A stretch of 64,000 nt of DNA from Microbacterium testaceum StLB037 (GCF_900104345.1 NZ_FNJN01000007.1:185303-249302), one strand, 5' to 3'. Counted from the first letter of the stretch, positions 1 to 8,536 are shown. Program-made: numbers and translations. The notes: generated by a model from the sequence alone, not told the origin.

Positions 1-1121
1 TGGGGCTGCTCGCCGCCCTCTTCATCGGGGTGATCGCCCTGGTCGCCCTCGTCTACGCGCTCTTCGCGATCGCATGGTTCGAACGCGCCCGTCTCGACGG
101 CCTCTACCGCCTGGGTCTGCCGCCCCTGCGTCCCCGCCACAGCCCGCGCACCGGGTTCACCGGCGTCGCGCACACCATCTGGTTGCAGGCCATCGATCCG
201 GGTCAGTGGCGGGCGGTGGCATCGTTCACCATCGCGACGATCCTGGGTCTCGCCACGCTCGGCGTCGCCGGGCTCACCTCGTGGGGGCTGGGTCTGATGA
301 TCAGCCCGATCTTCGGGTGGTCCCACCCGCGTCTGCTCGGTTTCGTGCCCCTGCAGGGAGTGGCAGCTCCCCTCGTGGGTCTGCTCGTCTTCGTCGCCTC
401 GCTCGCGGCGATCGTGGGCCTAGCGGTGCTCCACGGGGTCATCTCGCGCGCGATCCTCGTCCCCTCCCGCGAGGCGCAGCTCGAAGAGCAGGCCCGCACC
501 TCCGACACGCGCCGCGCCGGGGCCGTCCGGGCGGCCGAGGTCGAACGCACCCGTATCGAGCGCGACCTGCACGACGGAGTCCAGCCGCGGCTCGTCTCGA
601 TCGGCATGACGCTGGGCCTGGCGCAGACCAAGATCGACGACGATCCCGAGGCCGCGAAGGCCCTCGTCGCCGAGGCGCACGCCTCGACCAAATCGGCCAT
701 CACCGAGCTGCGGCAGCTGGCTCGCGGCATCCATGCCTCGGTCCTGGACGATCGGGGACTCGATGCCGCCCTCTCGGCGCTCGCGTCACGATCTCACATC
801 CCGGTGACACTCGATGTGCGAGTGCCGCGGCGGTGCTCGCGTCCGGCCGAGGCGGCGGTGTACTTCGTGATCGCCGAGGCGCTGACGAACGCGGCGAAGC
901 ACTCCCGGGCGACCGGATGCCGTGTCCACGTTCGACTGCGGGATGACGGGACCCTGTGGGCCCGGGTCGAGGACGACGGCCTCGGCGGGGCGCGGATCGT
1001 GCCCGGTGGCGGCCTCGACGGCATCGTCAACCGGGTCACCGCGGCCGGCGGCACCGCCCGCATCGACAGCCCGCAGGGCGGGCCGACCACGGTGGAGGTG
1101 AGCGTCCCGTGCGCATCCTGA
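1..1121 (+). CDS. Sensor histidine kinase, HisKA_3 type (5' end outside the window)
   Basis: Membrane kinase that should phosphorylate the response regulator encoded just downstream. The reading frame is already open at the first base, so the gene probably begins upstream; a GTG at 30 is the first in-window start codon but is preceded by in-frame hydrophobic codons. The first part has several hydrophobic segments resembling the 'putative sensor' domain found in actinobacterial kinases. The dimerisation/phosphoacceptor helix reads ERDLHDGVQPRLV, with the phosphorylatable His encoded at 570-572. The ATP-binding domain follows, with an N box (EALTNAAKHS) and G box (VEDDGLGG). The 3' end overlaps the regulator gene by 13 bases, so the two are cotranslated. 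The signal sensed is unknown; linkage to a DUF4097 protein suggests envelope stress. Confident for the family, not for the start. Confidence 0.9.
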   Translation, partial: GLLAALFIGVIALVALVYALFAIAWFERARLDGLYRLGLPPLRPRHSPRTGFTGVAHTIWLQAIDPGQWRAVASFTIATILGLATLGVAGLTSWGLGLMISPIFGWSHPRLLGFVPLQGVAAPLVGLLVFVASLAAIVGLAVLHGVISRAILVPSREAQLEEQARTSDTRRAGAVRAAEVERTRIERDLHDGVQPRLVSIGMTLGLAQTKIDDDPEAAKALVAEAHASTKSAITELRQLARGIHASVLDDRGLDAALSALASRSHIPVTLDVRVPRRCSRPAEAAVYFVIAEALTNAAKHSRATGCRVHVRLRDDGTLWARVEDDGLGGARIVPGGGLDGIVNRVTAAGGTARIDSPQGGPTTVEVSVPCAS

Positions 1122-1774
1122 TCTGCGAGGACTCGGTCCTGCTGCGCGAGGGGCTCGTGCGCCTGCTCGCGGACGACGGCCACGAGGTGGTCGCGGCGCT
1201 GCCCGATGCCGAGGGCCTCGAGGCCGCGGTCACGGAGACCACCCCCGACCTGTGCATCCTCGACGTACGTCTGCCGCCGACCTGGACCGACGAGGGCATC
1301 CGTGCTGCGATCGCGCTGAGGTCCCGGCATCCCGGTCTCTCGGTCCTCGTCCTGTCGCAGTACGTCGAGGAGCAGTACGCGAGCGACCTGATCGCCGACG
1401 GGCAGGGCTCGCTCGGGTACCTGCTCAAGGACCGGGTCGCCGACGTGCGCGACTTCCTCGACACGGTGGCCCGCATCGCCGGGGGAGCGACCGTGCTCGA
1501 CCCCGAGGTCGTCGGCCAGCTGCTGGCGCGGCGCCGCCGCGACGAGCGGCTGCAGAGCCTCACCGAGCGCGAACGCTCCGTGCTCTCGCTGATCGCCGAG
1601 GGGCGCTCGAATCAGGCGATCGCCCAGGCGCTGTTCGTCTCAGAGGCCAGCGTCGAGAAGTACATCACCGCCATCTTCACCAAGCTCGGACTCGAGCAGG
1701 ACGAGACCGGCAACCGCCGCGTCATCGCCGCCCTCGTGCACCTGGGCCACGACCACACCGGAGCCACCTCATGA
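1109..1774 (+). CDS. Response regulator, NarL/LuxR family
   Basis: DNA-binding partner of the upstream histidine kinase, 221 residues. The receiver domain starts VRILICEDS, carries the phosphoacceptor Asp at about residue 52 (ILDVRLPP) and the conserved Lys in YLLKDRV. A C-terminal LuxR helix-turn-helix begins at LTERERSVLSLIAEGRSN. The GTG start at 1109 is chosen because it places the acidic cluster EDS at the usual distance from the N terminus and gives a 13-base overlap with the kinase. The gene ends in an ATGA overlap with the next gene, so kinase, regulator and DUF4097 protein form one operon. Target genes cannot be read from the window, although autoregulation of the operon is common in this family. 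Confidence 0.92.
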   Translation: MRILICEDSVLLREGLVRLLADDGHEVVAALPDAEGLEAAVTETTPDLCILDVRLPPTWTDEGIRAAIALRSRHPGLSVLVLSQYVEEQYASDLIADGQGSLGYLLKDRVADVRDFLDTVARIAGGATVLDPEVVGQLLARRRRDERLQSLTERERSVLSLIAEGRSNQAIAQALFVSEASVEKYITAIFTKLGLEQDETGNRRVIAALVHLGHDHTGATS

Positions 1775-2595
1775 CCTCGCCGACCCCTCTCACGCCGCCG
1801 ACCGCGCCCTCTCGTCACGGGGTTCCCTTCTTCGTCTCGCTCGCCACGATCGTCGTCGGGGCATGCGTGCTCGCGGGCACGGTCATCGGGACGGGCGTGA
1901 CCGCGGCCGCGACGCTGCGCGACAGCGGGTCGGGGTACGCGATGAGTGAGACCGCGACCGACGGACTCACCGATCTCGACGTCGATGTGGCGGGCGGTTC
2001 GCTCACCATCGCGTACGGCGACGTCTCGGAGGCGCAGCTCGACGTCGGGAGCGGGGCGGACGGGTGGACGTTCGAACGGAAGGGCAGCACCCTGCGGGTG
2101 AGCTCTCCGCAGACGAACTTCGTCGGCTGGTCGAACGGCGCCGGATCCGCCACCCTGGTGCTGCCCCGGGCCTCCGCCACGACGAACCTCGACGCGCGGA
2201 TCCAGGTCGCCGGCGGCGCCCTGTCGGTCGACGCCGACTTCGGGTCGTTGAACGTGCAACTCGCCGGAGGTGACGTGGATCTCGCCGGAGACGTCCGCAC
2301 CCTCGACGTGTCGGTCTCGGGCGGGTCGGCGTCGGGGACCCTCACGGGGGTGGGGGACGCGACCTTCGAGGTCGCCGGCGGCAGCCTCGCCTCGACGCTG
2401 GCGGGAGACGCCCCCGCGCGCACCAGGATCACGGTCACCGCCGGCTCCGCCGACATCACCCTGCCCGACGAGGAGTACAACGTCACCACCGACAGCGGTC
2501 TCGGTCGGATCGACAACCGCCTGCGCACCTCGTCGTCGGCGACGGCGGTCGTGGACGTCGAAGCGTCTCTGGGGCAGGTGTCGCTGCGGTCGTGA
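1771..2595 (+). CDS. DUF4097-family membrane-anchored beta-repeat protein
   Basis: A 274-residue protein with a short polar N terminus, one transmembrane segment at about residues 19-42, and an extracytoplasmic domain of repeated short beta strands with the 'VAGGSL', 'LAGGDV' and 'VSGGSA' periodicity typical of the DUF4097 putative adhesin family. The ATG at 1771 overlaps the stop of the response regulator (ATGA), so it is translationally coupled to the two-component system. In Gram-positive bacteria DUF4097 proteins often sit beside envelope-stress kinases and may modulate them; that role here is inference. The gene stops six bases before a long palindromic element (2601-2663) that should end the transcript. 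Confidence 0.8.
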   Translation: MTSPTPLTPPTAPSRHGVPFFVSLATIVVGACVLAGTVIGTGVTAAATLRDSGSGYAMSETATDGLTDLDVDVAGGSLTIAYGDVSEAQLDVGSGADGWTFERKGSTLRVSSPQTNFVGWSNGAGSATLVLPRASATTNLDARIQVAGGALSVDADFGSLNVQLAGGDVDLAGDVRTLDVSVSGGSASGTLTGVGDATFEVAGGSLASTLAGDAPARTRITVTAGSADITLPDEEYNVTTDSGLGRIDNRLRTSSSATAVVDVEASLGQVSLRS

Positions 2596-2600
2596 CGACC

Positions 2601-2663
2601 GCGCGAGGGGTCATGATCTGTCGCCGACGGACCGTTCGGGTGACAGATTCCGACCCCTCGCGC
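2601..2663. repeat. Double-palindrome element, copy A (also bidirectional terminator)
   Basis: Perfect 12-bp outer arms (2601-2612 and 2652-2663, GCGCGAGGGGTC and its complement) enclose a second inverted repeat ATCTGTC/GACAGAT (2616-2622 and 2642-2648), extendable by a G-U pair. It lies between the convergent DUF4097 and EamA genes and supplies the stop codon and about the last 18 codons of the EamA gene. The same outer and inner words recur at 4028-4083, 8406-8510 and 17090-17154. Confidence 0.8.
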
Positions 2664-3498
2664 CGCTCGTGACGGCGATCGCCGCGAGCACCAGCACGAT
2701 GCCCCCCACCTGCGGCACAGCGAGCGACTCGCCGCCCACCGCCACCCCGAGCAGTACCCCGGTCACGGGGTTCAGCAATCCGATGAGCCCCACGGTGCCC
2801 GCGGGCAGGTGACGCAGTCCGGTGAACCAGCACACGAACGCCAGTGCCGTCGCGATGACCGCGATGCCGACGGAGGCCAGCAGGCCCGCGGCATCCACTC
2901 GGGGTGGTCGGCCCTCGACCATCGCCGCCACCGCGACCAGGGCGACACCCCCGGCGGTCAGCTGCCACGAGGTGGTCGCGAGCAGGGGCGTCTCGTCCCT
3001 CCAGCGGGTGGTGAGGATCGCTCCCAGCGACGACGCCAGCAGTGCGATCACGGATGCCACGACCCCCGCGACCGGGATCGTTCCGGTGCCGAGCCCCACC
3101 ACCGACAGCACGCCGACGAGACCCAGGAGCGCGCCGACGGCCCATCGCGCCGTGGGCCGTTGCGAGAGCAGGGGCCAGGCGAGCCCCGCGAGAGCCAGGG
3201 GGGCCAGCGCCATGATCGACGCGGCGATCGAGGACGGCAGCAATTGCGCCGCGATGTAGACGAGCACGAAGAAGGCGCCGAAGTTCAGCAGACCGAGAAC
3301 GGGCGCCTTCCACCACCAATCGCCGCGCGGACGACGGCGCGCGAGCGCCCAGAGCAACAGGCCGGCGGGGAGGGCCCGCAGTGCGGCTCCCCACAGCGGA
3401 GCGTCGGCGGGCAGCAGGTGTCGGGTCACCACGTAGGTCGCGCCCCAGGCCACAGGAGCGACGGCGGTGATCGCGACGAGACGCCACTTATCTTCCAT
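2611..3498 (-). CDS. EamA-family (DMT superfamily) exporter
   Basis: Ten-helix drug/metabolite transporter, 295 residues, made of two EamA repeats (roughly residues 8-135 and 145-275). The ATG at 3498 (MEDKWRLVAIT) is chosen because the first helix begins right after it and a -10 box TAGACT lies 7 bases upstream, which suggests a leaderless message. The substrate is unknown; such exporters next to a MarR regulator usually expel a toxic small molecule or metabolite that is also the inducer. The start codon sits inside a perfect 14-bp palindrome, so regulator binding would block transcription initiation directly. The last 18 or so residues (after GARG) are encoded by repeat element A and are unlikely to belong to the ancestral protein. 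Confidence 0.9.
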   Translation of the reverse strand: MEDKWRLVAITAVAPVAWGATYVVTRHLLPADAPLWGAALRALPAGLLLWALARRRPRGDWWWKAPVLGLLNFGAFFVLVYIAAQLLPSSIAASIMALAPLALAGLAWPLLSQRPTARWAVGALLGLVGVLSVVGLGTGTIPVAGVVASVIALLASSLGAILTTRWRDETPLLATTSWQLTAGGVALVAVAAMVEGRPPRVDAAGLLASVGIAVIATALAFVCWFTGLRHLPAGTVGLIGLLNPVTGVLLGVAVGGESLAVPQVGGIVLVLAAIAVTSGARGRNLSPERSVGDRS

Positions 3499-3537
3499 GG
3501 AAGACAGTCTAGCTTCCGTGGAAGATAGAATGGGGAA
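3489..3537. promoter_or_regulatory. Twin MarR operators over back-to-back leaderless promoters
   Basis: The 39-bp gap and flanks carry a perfect palindrome TCTTCCATGGAAGA (3491-3504) and a second site CTTCC-GT-GGAAG (3513-3524). Their centres are exactly 21 bp apart, two helical turns. A minus-strand -10 box TAGACT (3506-3511) is 7 bases before the EamA start, and a plus-strand -10 box TAGAAT (3526-3531) is 6 bases before the marR start. One operator covers the EamA start, the other the spacer of both promoters, so one regulator dimer pair would repress both genes. Confidence 0.8.
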
Positions 3538-4029
3538 ATGGATGCCGACCACGTCGACGAGATCGTCCAGCACTGGGCCGCCGAACGCCCCGACGTCGAC
3601 GCCTCACCCATGCAGGTCGTCGGTCGGCTGAGCCGCATCGCCGCTCACCTCGACGCGGAGTTGCTCGAGGTCTTCCGCCGGTTCGGCCTGGGCGAGGGGG
3701 AGTTCGACATCCTCGCGACCCTCCGCCGCGGCGGCGAGCCGTTCGCGCGCACGCCGGGTGAGCTGGCGCGTCACACGATGGTGACCACGGGCGCGGTGAC
3801 GAAACGCGTCGACCGGCTCGTGGCATCCGGTCTCGTGTCCCGGAGCGCCAGCGACGACGACGGGCGCGGACGCGTGATCTCGCTCACCGCGAAAGGCCGC
3901 CGGGTCATCGACGAGGCCGTCGTCGCCCACCTGACCAATGAGGAGCGGCTCTTGTCCGGGCTCGACGCCGATCAGCGACGCACGCTCGAGGCGCTGCTGC
4001 GAGAGTGGGGACGGGCGCTCGGCGTCTGA
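3538..4029 (+). CDS. MarR-family transcriptional regulator
   Basis: A 163-residue winged-helix repressor with the MarR core at about residues 30-140: LARHTMVTTGAVTKRVDRL is the recognition region and DDDGRGRVISLTAKG the wing. It is transcribed away from the EamA exporter, with which it shares the operator region 3489-3537, so the likely role is ligand-relieved repression of the exporter and of itself. The start at 3538 sits 6 bases after a -10 box, so the message is probably leaderless. A clear paralogue lies at 35064-35561: both proteins begin with an acidic DEVDRIV/DHVDEIV-like helix and share the 'RIDRLVA/RVDRLVA' helix. The stop codon touches the palindromic element at 4028. Confidence 0.93.
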   Translation: MDADHVDEIVQHWAAERPDVDASPMQVVGRLSRIAAHLDAELLEVFRRFGLGEGEFDILATLRRGGEPFARTPGELARHTMVTTGAVTKRVDRLVASGLVSRSASDDDGRGRVISLTAKGRRVIDEAVVAHLTNEERLLSGLDADQRRTLEALLREWGRALGV

Positions 4030-4083
4030 CCCCTCGTGCGCCTCGACGGATTCTGTCGCCTCCCGGCCCCGGAAGCGACAGAA
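4028..4083. repeat. Double-palindrome element, copy B (one outer arm lost)
   Basis: Between the convergent marR and hrpA genes. A GACCCCTCGTGCG outer arm (4028-4040) has no partner, but the inner inverted repeat TTCTGTCGC/GCGACAGAA (4051-4059 and 4075-4083) is perfect over 9 bp with a GC-rich loop. It probably still works as a terminator hairpin. Confidence 0.7.
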
Positions 4084-4092
4084 GACGGCGGA

Positions 4093-7000
4093 TCAGGCGC
4101 TCTTGAGCGCCTTGGCGATACGCTGCGGCGACACGGGCTCTGCCGTGCCGAGGCGCTGAGCGAACAGGCTGACGCGCAGCTCTTCGAGCAGCCAGCGCGT
4201 CTGCACGAGGTTCGCCGTCGCATCGGCGGGAAGCGGAACCGCGCCCCCAGCCTCGACGAAGCCCGTGGCCGCGCGCTCGTACTCGGTCATGCGCTGGCGA
4301 TCGCGACCGGGGTTGTCGGACAGCGTCTTCACCCGCTCCAGCGCTCCGGCGAGATAGCGCGGGAGGTGCTGCAGGCGCGCGAGGCCCGTACGCGAAAGGA
4401 ATCCCGGGAAGATCAGGCCCTTCACCTGCCCGCGCACGTCGTTCAGCGCGCCCAGCAGCGTGATCGACGAGGCGTCCTTCATCGCGCGGTCGACCTCGCG
4501 TTGCGCGAGCAGGATCCTCGCCGCGAGCGACACCGTCTGGAAGGTGCGGTCGACGGATGCCGTGGAGAAGGCGTCGCGCACGCGTTCAAAATCCGCCTTC
4601 GTGCGCACGACGCCGCTCGGCGCCTCGCGCAGCAGGACGTCGTCGGCGAGGGCCACGCGCGCATCCTCGATGAGCGCCTTGGCGTTCTGGTACGGCGAGG
4701 CAGCCAGCGCGAGCTTCTCGTTCGCGGTGAGGTGGTCGAGCACGTAGGTCGCGGGGGAGGGGACGGCCAGCAGCAGGAGACGCCGGATGCCGGCCCGCGT
4801 GTGCCGCGCCGCGTCTTCGGGGGTCGCCTCCACGCGCAGGGCCACGCTGTCGCCCTCATCGACCAGGGCGGGGTAGCCGCGCACGACGCCACCGGCGACG
4901 GGGGTGTCGACGACTTCGGTGAGTTCGTCGAGATCCCAGGTCGTCAGCTTCGAGCGCGACGCGAAAGCGGGGGAGGCCTCGGCGACTTTCGCGGCTCTCT
5001 GCGCCGGGCGGGCGATCGTCGACTCGACGCTGGACCGGGCCTTGTCGGCGAGACGGCGCTGCAGGGTCGCCAGGTCGCGGTCGCTGCCGATCGCGCGGCC
5101 GCGGGCATCCACGGCGCGGAACGACGGCGTGAGGTGGCCGGGAACCCGCTCGAGCTCGAAGTCGGCGGCGCTCACCCGCTGGTTCGCCACGCGCTGCACG
5201 AGGGCGGCGAGGGCGTCGACGAGCGTCGTCTTCGGCAGGCCGTTCGCGTGCTCGGGGCCCTTCTCGGCGAGTTCGGCCGAGAATTTCTCCGCCCAGTCGG
5301 CGGCGGGCACGACGTTGCGGCGGATCGTCTTCGGCAGCGCGCGCAGCAGAGCGGTGACCAGCTCGTCGCGCATGCCGGGGACCTGCCAGTCGAACCCGTC
5401 GGGCCGCAGCTGCGCGAGCAGGGGCAGCGGCACGACCACCGTCACGCCGTCATCGGGGGCTCCCGGCTCGAAGCGGTACGCGAGGTTGAGCGTCTGATCG
5501 CCCTGGCGCCAGCGCGCGGGGAAGGCCCGGTCGTCGCCCTGGGCGCGGTCGCCGGTGAGGTCGGACTCGCGCAGGTCGAGCAGGTACGGGGTGCGGTTCG
5601 AAGCGTCTTTCCACCACGTCTCGAACGAGCGCACGTCAGTGACGTCGGCCGGGATGCGGGAGGTGTAGAACGCGAACACGGCTTCGTCACCGATGAGGAT
5701 GTCGCGGCGACGCTCGCGCTCCTCGATCTTCTCGAGCAGGCGGCGCTGCTCCTGGTTGCGGCGGAGGAACGCGGTGAGGCGCTTGTCGAGCACCGACGGG
5801 TCCCACTCGCCCTCGACCAGCGCGTGGCGCACGAACATCTCGCGCGCGAGCGGCCGGTCGAAGCGCGCGAGCTGCACCCGGCGACGCCCGACGAGCTCGA
5901 CCCCGAAGAGGGTGACCTTCTCGTAGGCGGCGGCGGAGCCGGCATCCTTCGACCAGTGCGGCTCGCTCAGCGAGCGCTTGACCAGGTCGGGGGCGAGATC
6001 CTCCGCCCACGCCGGGTCGACGGCGGCGACCGTGCGGGCGAACAGGCGCGAGGTCTCGACGAGCTCGGCGGCCATGACGGCCGAGGGGCGCTTCTTCTTC
6101 AGCCCCGAGCCCGGGAAGATCGCGAACCGCGCCCCGCGCGCGCCGATGTACTCGCCCTTAGTGGGGCGGGCATCACCCGGCGCCTTGCGGTCTTTGGCCT
6201 GCGCCATGGTTCGGGGATCCAGGATGCCGAGGTGCGACAGCAACCCGGAGAGGATCGCGCGGTGGATCGCGTCGCCGGCGGCGTGCCCCTCGGGGGCGGC
6301 GTTCCGGTCGGCGGCTGTCGAACCATGTCCCGATTTTCGCGCTGCATGTCCCGAATTGTGCGGCCTGGAGGGGTCTGAACCAGCCGAAAGTGGGACATGG
6401 TTTCTCGAGCGCCCGCCGCGACGGCCTCCGTCGCCGGAGTCCCGCGCGCCGCCGTCGCCCGACCCACGCGCGCCGCCCTCGCCCGACCCGCGCTCGCCGC
6501 CGAGCGATCGGAGCTGCCGGTGCACGTCCATCCACTCGCGCACGCGCACGTAGTTGAGGTGCTCGCTGCGGCACAGGCGCCGGAACGCGCTCGAGCCCAG
6601 CTCGGCCTGCTTCTCCTGCAGGTAGTCCCACAGGTTCAGCAGAGAGAGGAAGTCGCTGGTGGGATCGGTGAACCGCGCGTGGAAGCGGTCCGCCTCTTCG
6701 CGGCGCTCCTCGGGCCGTTCGCGCACGTCCTGGATCGACATGCCCGACACGATCGCGAGCACCTCGGGCTGCACGTCGTTCCGGCGCGCCTCGATGAGCA
6801 TGCGGGCGAAGCGCGGGTCGATCGGCAGGCGCGCGATCTCGCGGCCGATCTCGGTGAGGCGGGGGCCGTCCTCGCGCGGACCCCGTCCGCCGCGGTGCCG
6901 GGACGGGTCGCCGTCGCCGCGGACGTCGCGCTCGCGTGAGGTGTCGGCACCGCGCGTGCCGGGGGCGGGCAGCTTCACCGCGCCGAGCTCGACGAGCAGG

Positions 7001-8379
7001 TCGAACGCGGCCTTCACGCCCCGCGAGTCGGGCGGGGTGAGGAACGGGAAGGCCTGGATGTCGCCGAAGCCGAGCGACAGCATCTGGAGGATGACGGATG
7101 CCAGCGAGGTGCGCAGGATCTCGGGCTCGGTGTACTCGGGGCGACGCGTGAAGTCGTCTTCGGAGTAGAGCCGGATCGCGATACCGGGCGAGGTGCGCCC
7201 CGCTCGCCCCGAGCGCTGCTGCGCCGACGCCTGCGACACGGCCTCGATCGGCAGGCGCTGGATCTTCGACCGGTTGCTGTAGCGCGAGATGCGGGCGGTT
7301 CCGGTGTCGACGACGTACCGGATGCCGGGGACGGTGAGACTCGTCTCGGCGACGTTCGTGGCGAGGATGACGCGGCGACGCACGCCCGCGACGCTCGAGC
7401 GCTCGAACACGCGGTGCTGTTCAGCCGCGGACAGGCGCCCGTACAGGGGCAGGACCTCGGTGGGGGAGGTGTCCTTCTGGTACGCCCCGCGGATGGCATC
7501 CGCCGCATCGCGGATCTCGGCCTCTCCGGGGAAGAAGACGAGCACGTCGCCCGGGGCCTCGCGATCGAGCTCGCGGAGAGCAGCGACGACGGCTCCGACC
7601 TCGTCGACGTCGTCGTCGGCACGGCCGGGCTTCGCCGCGGGCCGGGCCGAACTCCGGACTTTCTGCGGGCCCGCCCCGGCGCGGCCGCGGGATGGCGGGC
7701 CGTCGAGGTCGTCGGCATCCGAATTCTCAGGAGTTTCGCCCGCCTCGTCGTCGCCGCTCACCGGCCGATAGCGGATCTCGACCGGGTAGGTGCGCCCCGA
7801 CACCTCGATGACGGGGGCGGGCACCGGCTCACCGCCGGGCTCGGTGGGGGCCGCGGCGAAGTGGCGCGCGAAGCTCTCGGGGTCGATGGTCGCCGAGGTG
7901 ACGATGACCTTGAGGTCGGGGCGCTTCGGCAGGATGCGGCGCAGGTAGCCGAGCAGGAAGTCGATGTTGAGCGAGCGCTCGTGCGCCTCGTCGACGATGA
8001 TCGTGTCGTAGCGGCGCAGCAGTCGGTCGCGGTGGATCTCGTTGAGCAGGATGCCGTCGGTGACCAGCGCCACGCGCGTGTCGGCCGACACCTTGTCGGT
8101 GAAGCGCACCTTGTAGCCGACGGTCGAGCCGAGGGGAACCTGCATCTCGTCGGCGATGCGCTCGGCGATCGTGCGCGCGGCGATGCGGCGCGGCTGCGTG
8201 TGAGCGATCGAGGTGCGGCCCAGTTCGAGGCAGATCTTGGGCAGCTGCGTGGTCTTGCCCGAGCCGGTGGCCCCGGCGACGATCACGACCTGGTGGTCGC
8301 GGATCGCGCGCGCGATCTCGTCCCGCGCGGCGCTGACGGGCAGCTCGGGCGGGTAGACGATGACGGGTTCGACAGACAC
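4093..8379 (-). CDS. hrpA: ATP-dependent RNA helicase HrpA (DEAH box)
   Basis: Large 1428-residue DEAH-box helicase acting on RNA, in E. coli linked to mRNA processing and rescue of stalled ribosomes. The Walker A GATGSGKTT is at residues 36-44, DEAH at 130-133, motif III SAT near 161, and motif VI QRSGRAGRTSPG is clear; the long C-terminal HrpA-specific region (DUF3418 type) follows. The GTG at 8379 starts the protein just before the helicase core; a -10 box TACGCT lies 8 bases upstream. Compared with the usual 1300 residues the extra length comes from a Ser-Gly-Asp repeat linker and a translated palindromic insert at about residues 660-687 (see 6321-6402), plus charged insertions between helicase motifs. 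It is transcribed alone; the palindromes of element C lie upstream. Confidence 0.95.
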   Translation of the reverse strand: MSVEPVIVYPPELPVSAARDEIARAIRDHQVVIVAGATGSGKTTQLPKICLELGRTSIAHTQPRRIAARTIAERIADEMQVPLGSTVGYKVRFTDKVSADTRVALVTDGILLNEIHRDRLLRRYDTIIVDEAHERSLNIDFLLGYLRRILPKRPDLKVIVTSATIDPESFARHFAAAPTEPGGEPVPAPVIEVSGRTYPVEIRYRPVSGDDEAGETPENSDADDLDGPPSRGRAGAGPQKVRSSARPAAKPGRADDDVDEVGAVVAALRELDREAPGDVLVFFPGEAEIRDAADAIRGAYQKDTSPTEVLPLYGRLSAAEQHRVFERSSVAGVRRRVILATNVAETSLTVPGIRYVVDTGTARISRYSNRSKIQRLPIEAVSQASAQQRSGRAGRTSPGIAIRLYSEDDFTRRPEYTEPEILRTSLASVILQMLSLGFGDIQAFPFLTPPDSRGVKAAFDLLVELGAVKLPAPGTRGADTSRERDVRGDGDPSRHRGGRGPREDGPRLTEIGREIARLPIDPRFARMLIEARRNDVQPEVLAIVSGMSIQDVRERPEERREEADRFHARFTDPTSDFLSLLNLWDYLQEKQAELGSSAFRRLCRSEHLNYVRVREWMDVHRQLRSLGGERGSGEGGARGSGDGGARDSGDGGRRGGRSRNHVPLSAGSDPSRPHNSGHAARKSGHGSTAADRNAAPEGHAAGDAIHRAILSGLLSHLGILDPRTMAQAKDRKAPGDARPTKGEYIGARGARFAIFPGSGLKKKRPSAVMAAELVETSRLFARTVAAVDPAWAEDLAPDLVKRSLSEPHWSKDAGSAAAYEKVTLFGVELVGRRRVQLARFDRPLAREMFVRHALVEGEWDPSVLDKRLTAFLRRNQEQRRLLEKIEERERRRDILIGDEAVFAFYTSRIPADVTDVRSFETWWKDASNRTPYLLDLRESDLTGDRAQGDDRAFPARWRQGDQTLNLAYRFEPGAPDDGVTVVVPLPLLAQLRPDGFDWQVPGMRDELVTALLRALPKTIRRNVVPAADWAEKFSAELAEKGPEHANGLPKTTLVDALAALVQRVANQRVSAADFELERVPGHLTPSFRAVDARGRAIGSDRDLATLQRRLADKARSSVESTIARPAQRAAKVAEASPAFASRSKLTTWDLDELTEVVDTPVAGGVVRGYPALVDEGDSVALRVEATPEDAARHTRAGIRRLLLLAVPSPATYVLDHLTANEKLALAASPYQNAKALIEDARVALADDVLLREAPSGVVRTKADFERVRDAFSTASVDRTFQTVSLAARILLAQREVDRAMKDASSITLLGALNDVRGQVKGLIFPGFLSRTGLARLQHLPRYLAGALERVKTLSDNPGRDRQRMTEYERAATGFVEAGGAVPLPADATANLVQTRWLLEELRVSLFAQRLGTAEPVSPQRIAKALKSA
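6321..6402. repeat. Palindromic insert inside hrpA (MITE/REP-like)
   Basis: Perfect 11-bp ends AACCATGTCCC (6321-6331) and GGGACATGGTT (6392-6402) enclose 60 bases containing a second direct copy of CATGTCCCGA (6344-6353, 20 bp after the first at 6324-6333). The segment is translated in frame as a His/Ser/Gly-rich stretch beside a low-complexity linker. It looks like a short non-autonomous mobile element or recombination remnant tolerated in a flexible loop. Confidence 0.65.
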
Positions 8380-8393
8380 AGCCTTCCAGCGTA
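8380..8393 (-). promoter_or_regulatory. hrpA -10 box, probable leaderless start
   Basis: On the minus strand TACGCT (8388-8393) is followed after 8 bases by the hrpA GTG, the spacing expected if transcription begins at or beside the start codon. Confidence 0.45.
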
Positions 8394-8405
8394 TCGCCCA
8401 CCCAT

Positions 8406-8510
8406 CGCGCGAGTCGCCAATTTCCGTCGCTTGGGGCTGCTCGAAGCGACATTTCCTGGCGACTCGCGCGAGGGGCCACTTCCTGTCGCCTGGCCCGTGC
8501 CGGGGCGACA
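8406..8510. repeat. Double-palindrome element, copy C (two hairpins in tandem)
   Basis: First unit: perfect 13-bp arms CGCGCGAGTCGCC / GGCGACTCGCGCG (8406-8418, 8458-8470) enclosing GTCGCTT/AAGCGAC (8426-8432, 8444-8450). Second unit begins GAGGGGCC (8470 onward) and has TGTCGCC/GGCGACA (8484-8490, 8504-8510); its outer right arm is degenerate. It fills the gap between the 5' end of hrpA and the 3' end of the GH3 gene. Confidence 0.75.
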
Positions 8511-8536
8511 CAAAGCGACTCCTCAGGGGGGAGCGC

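Noticed and set aside
4036..6378. A 780-codon open frame on the plus strand opposite hrpA
   Set aside because: It follows the GC-rich codon-position pattern of hrpA read backwards, has no recognisable domain or ribosome site, and hrpA has a clear helicase signature.
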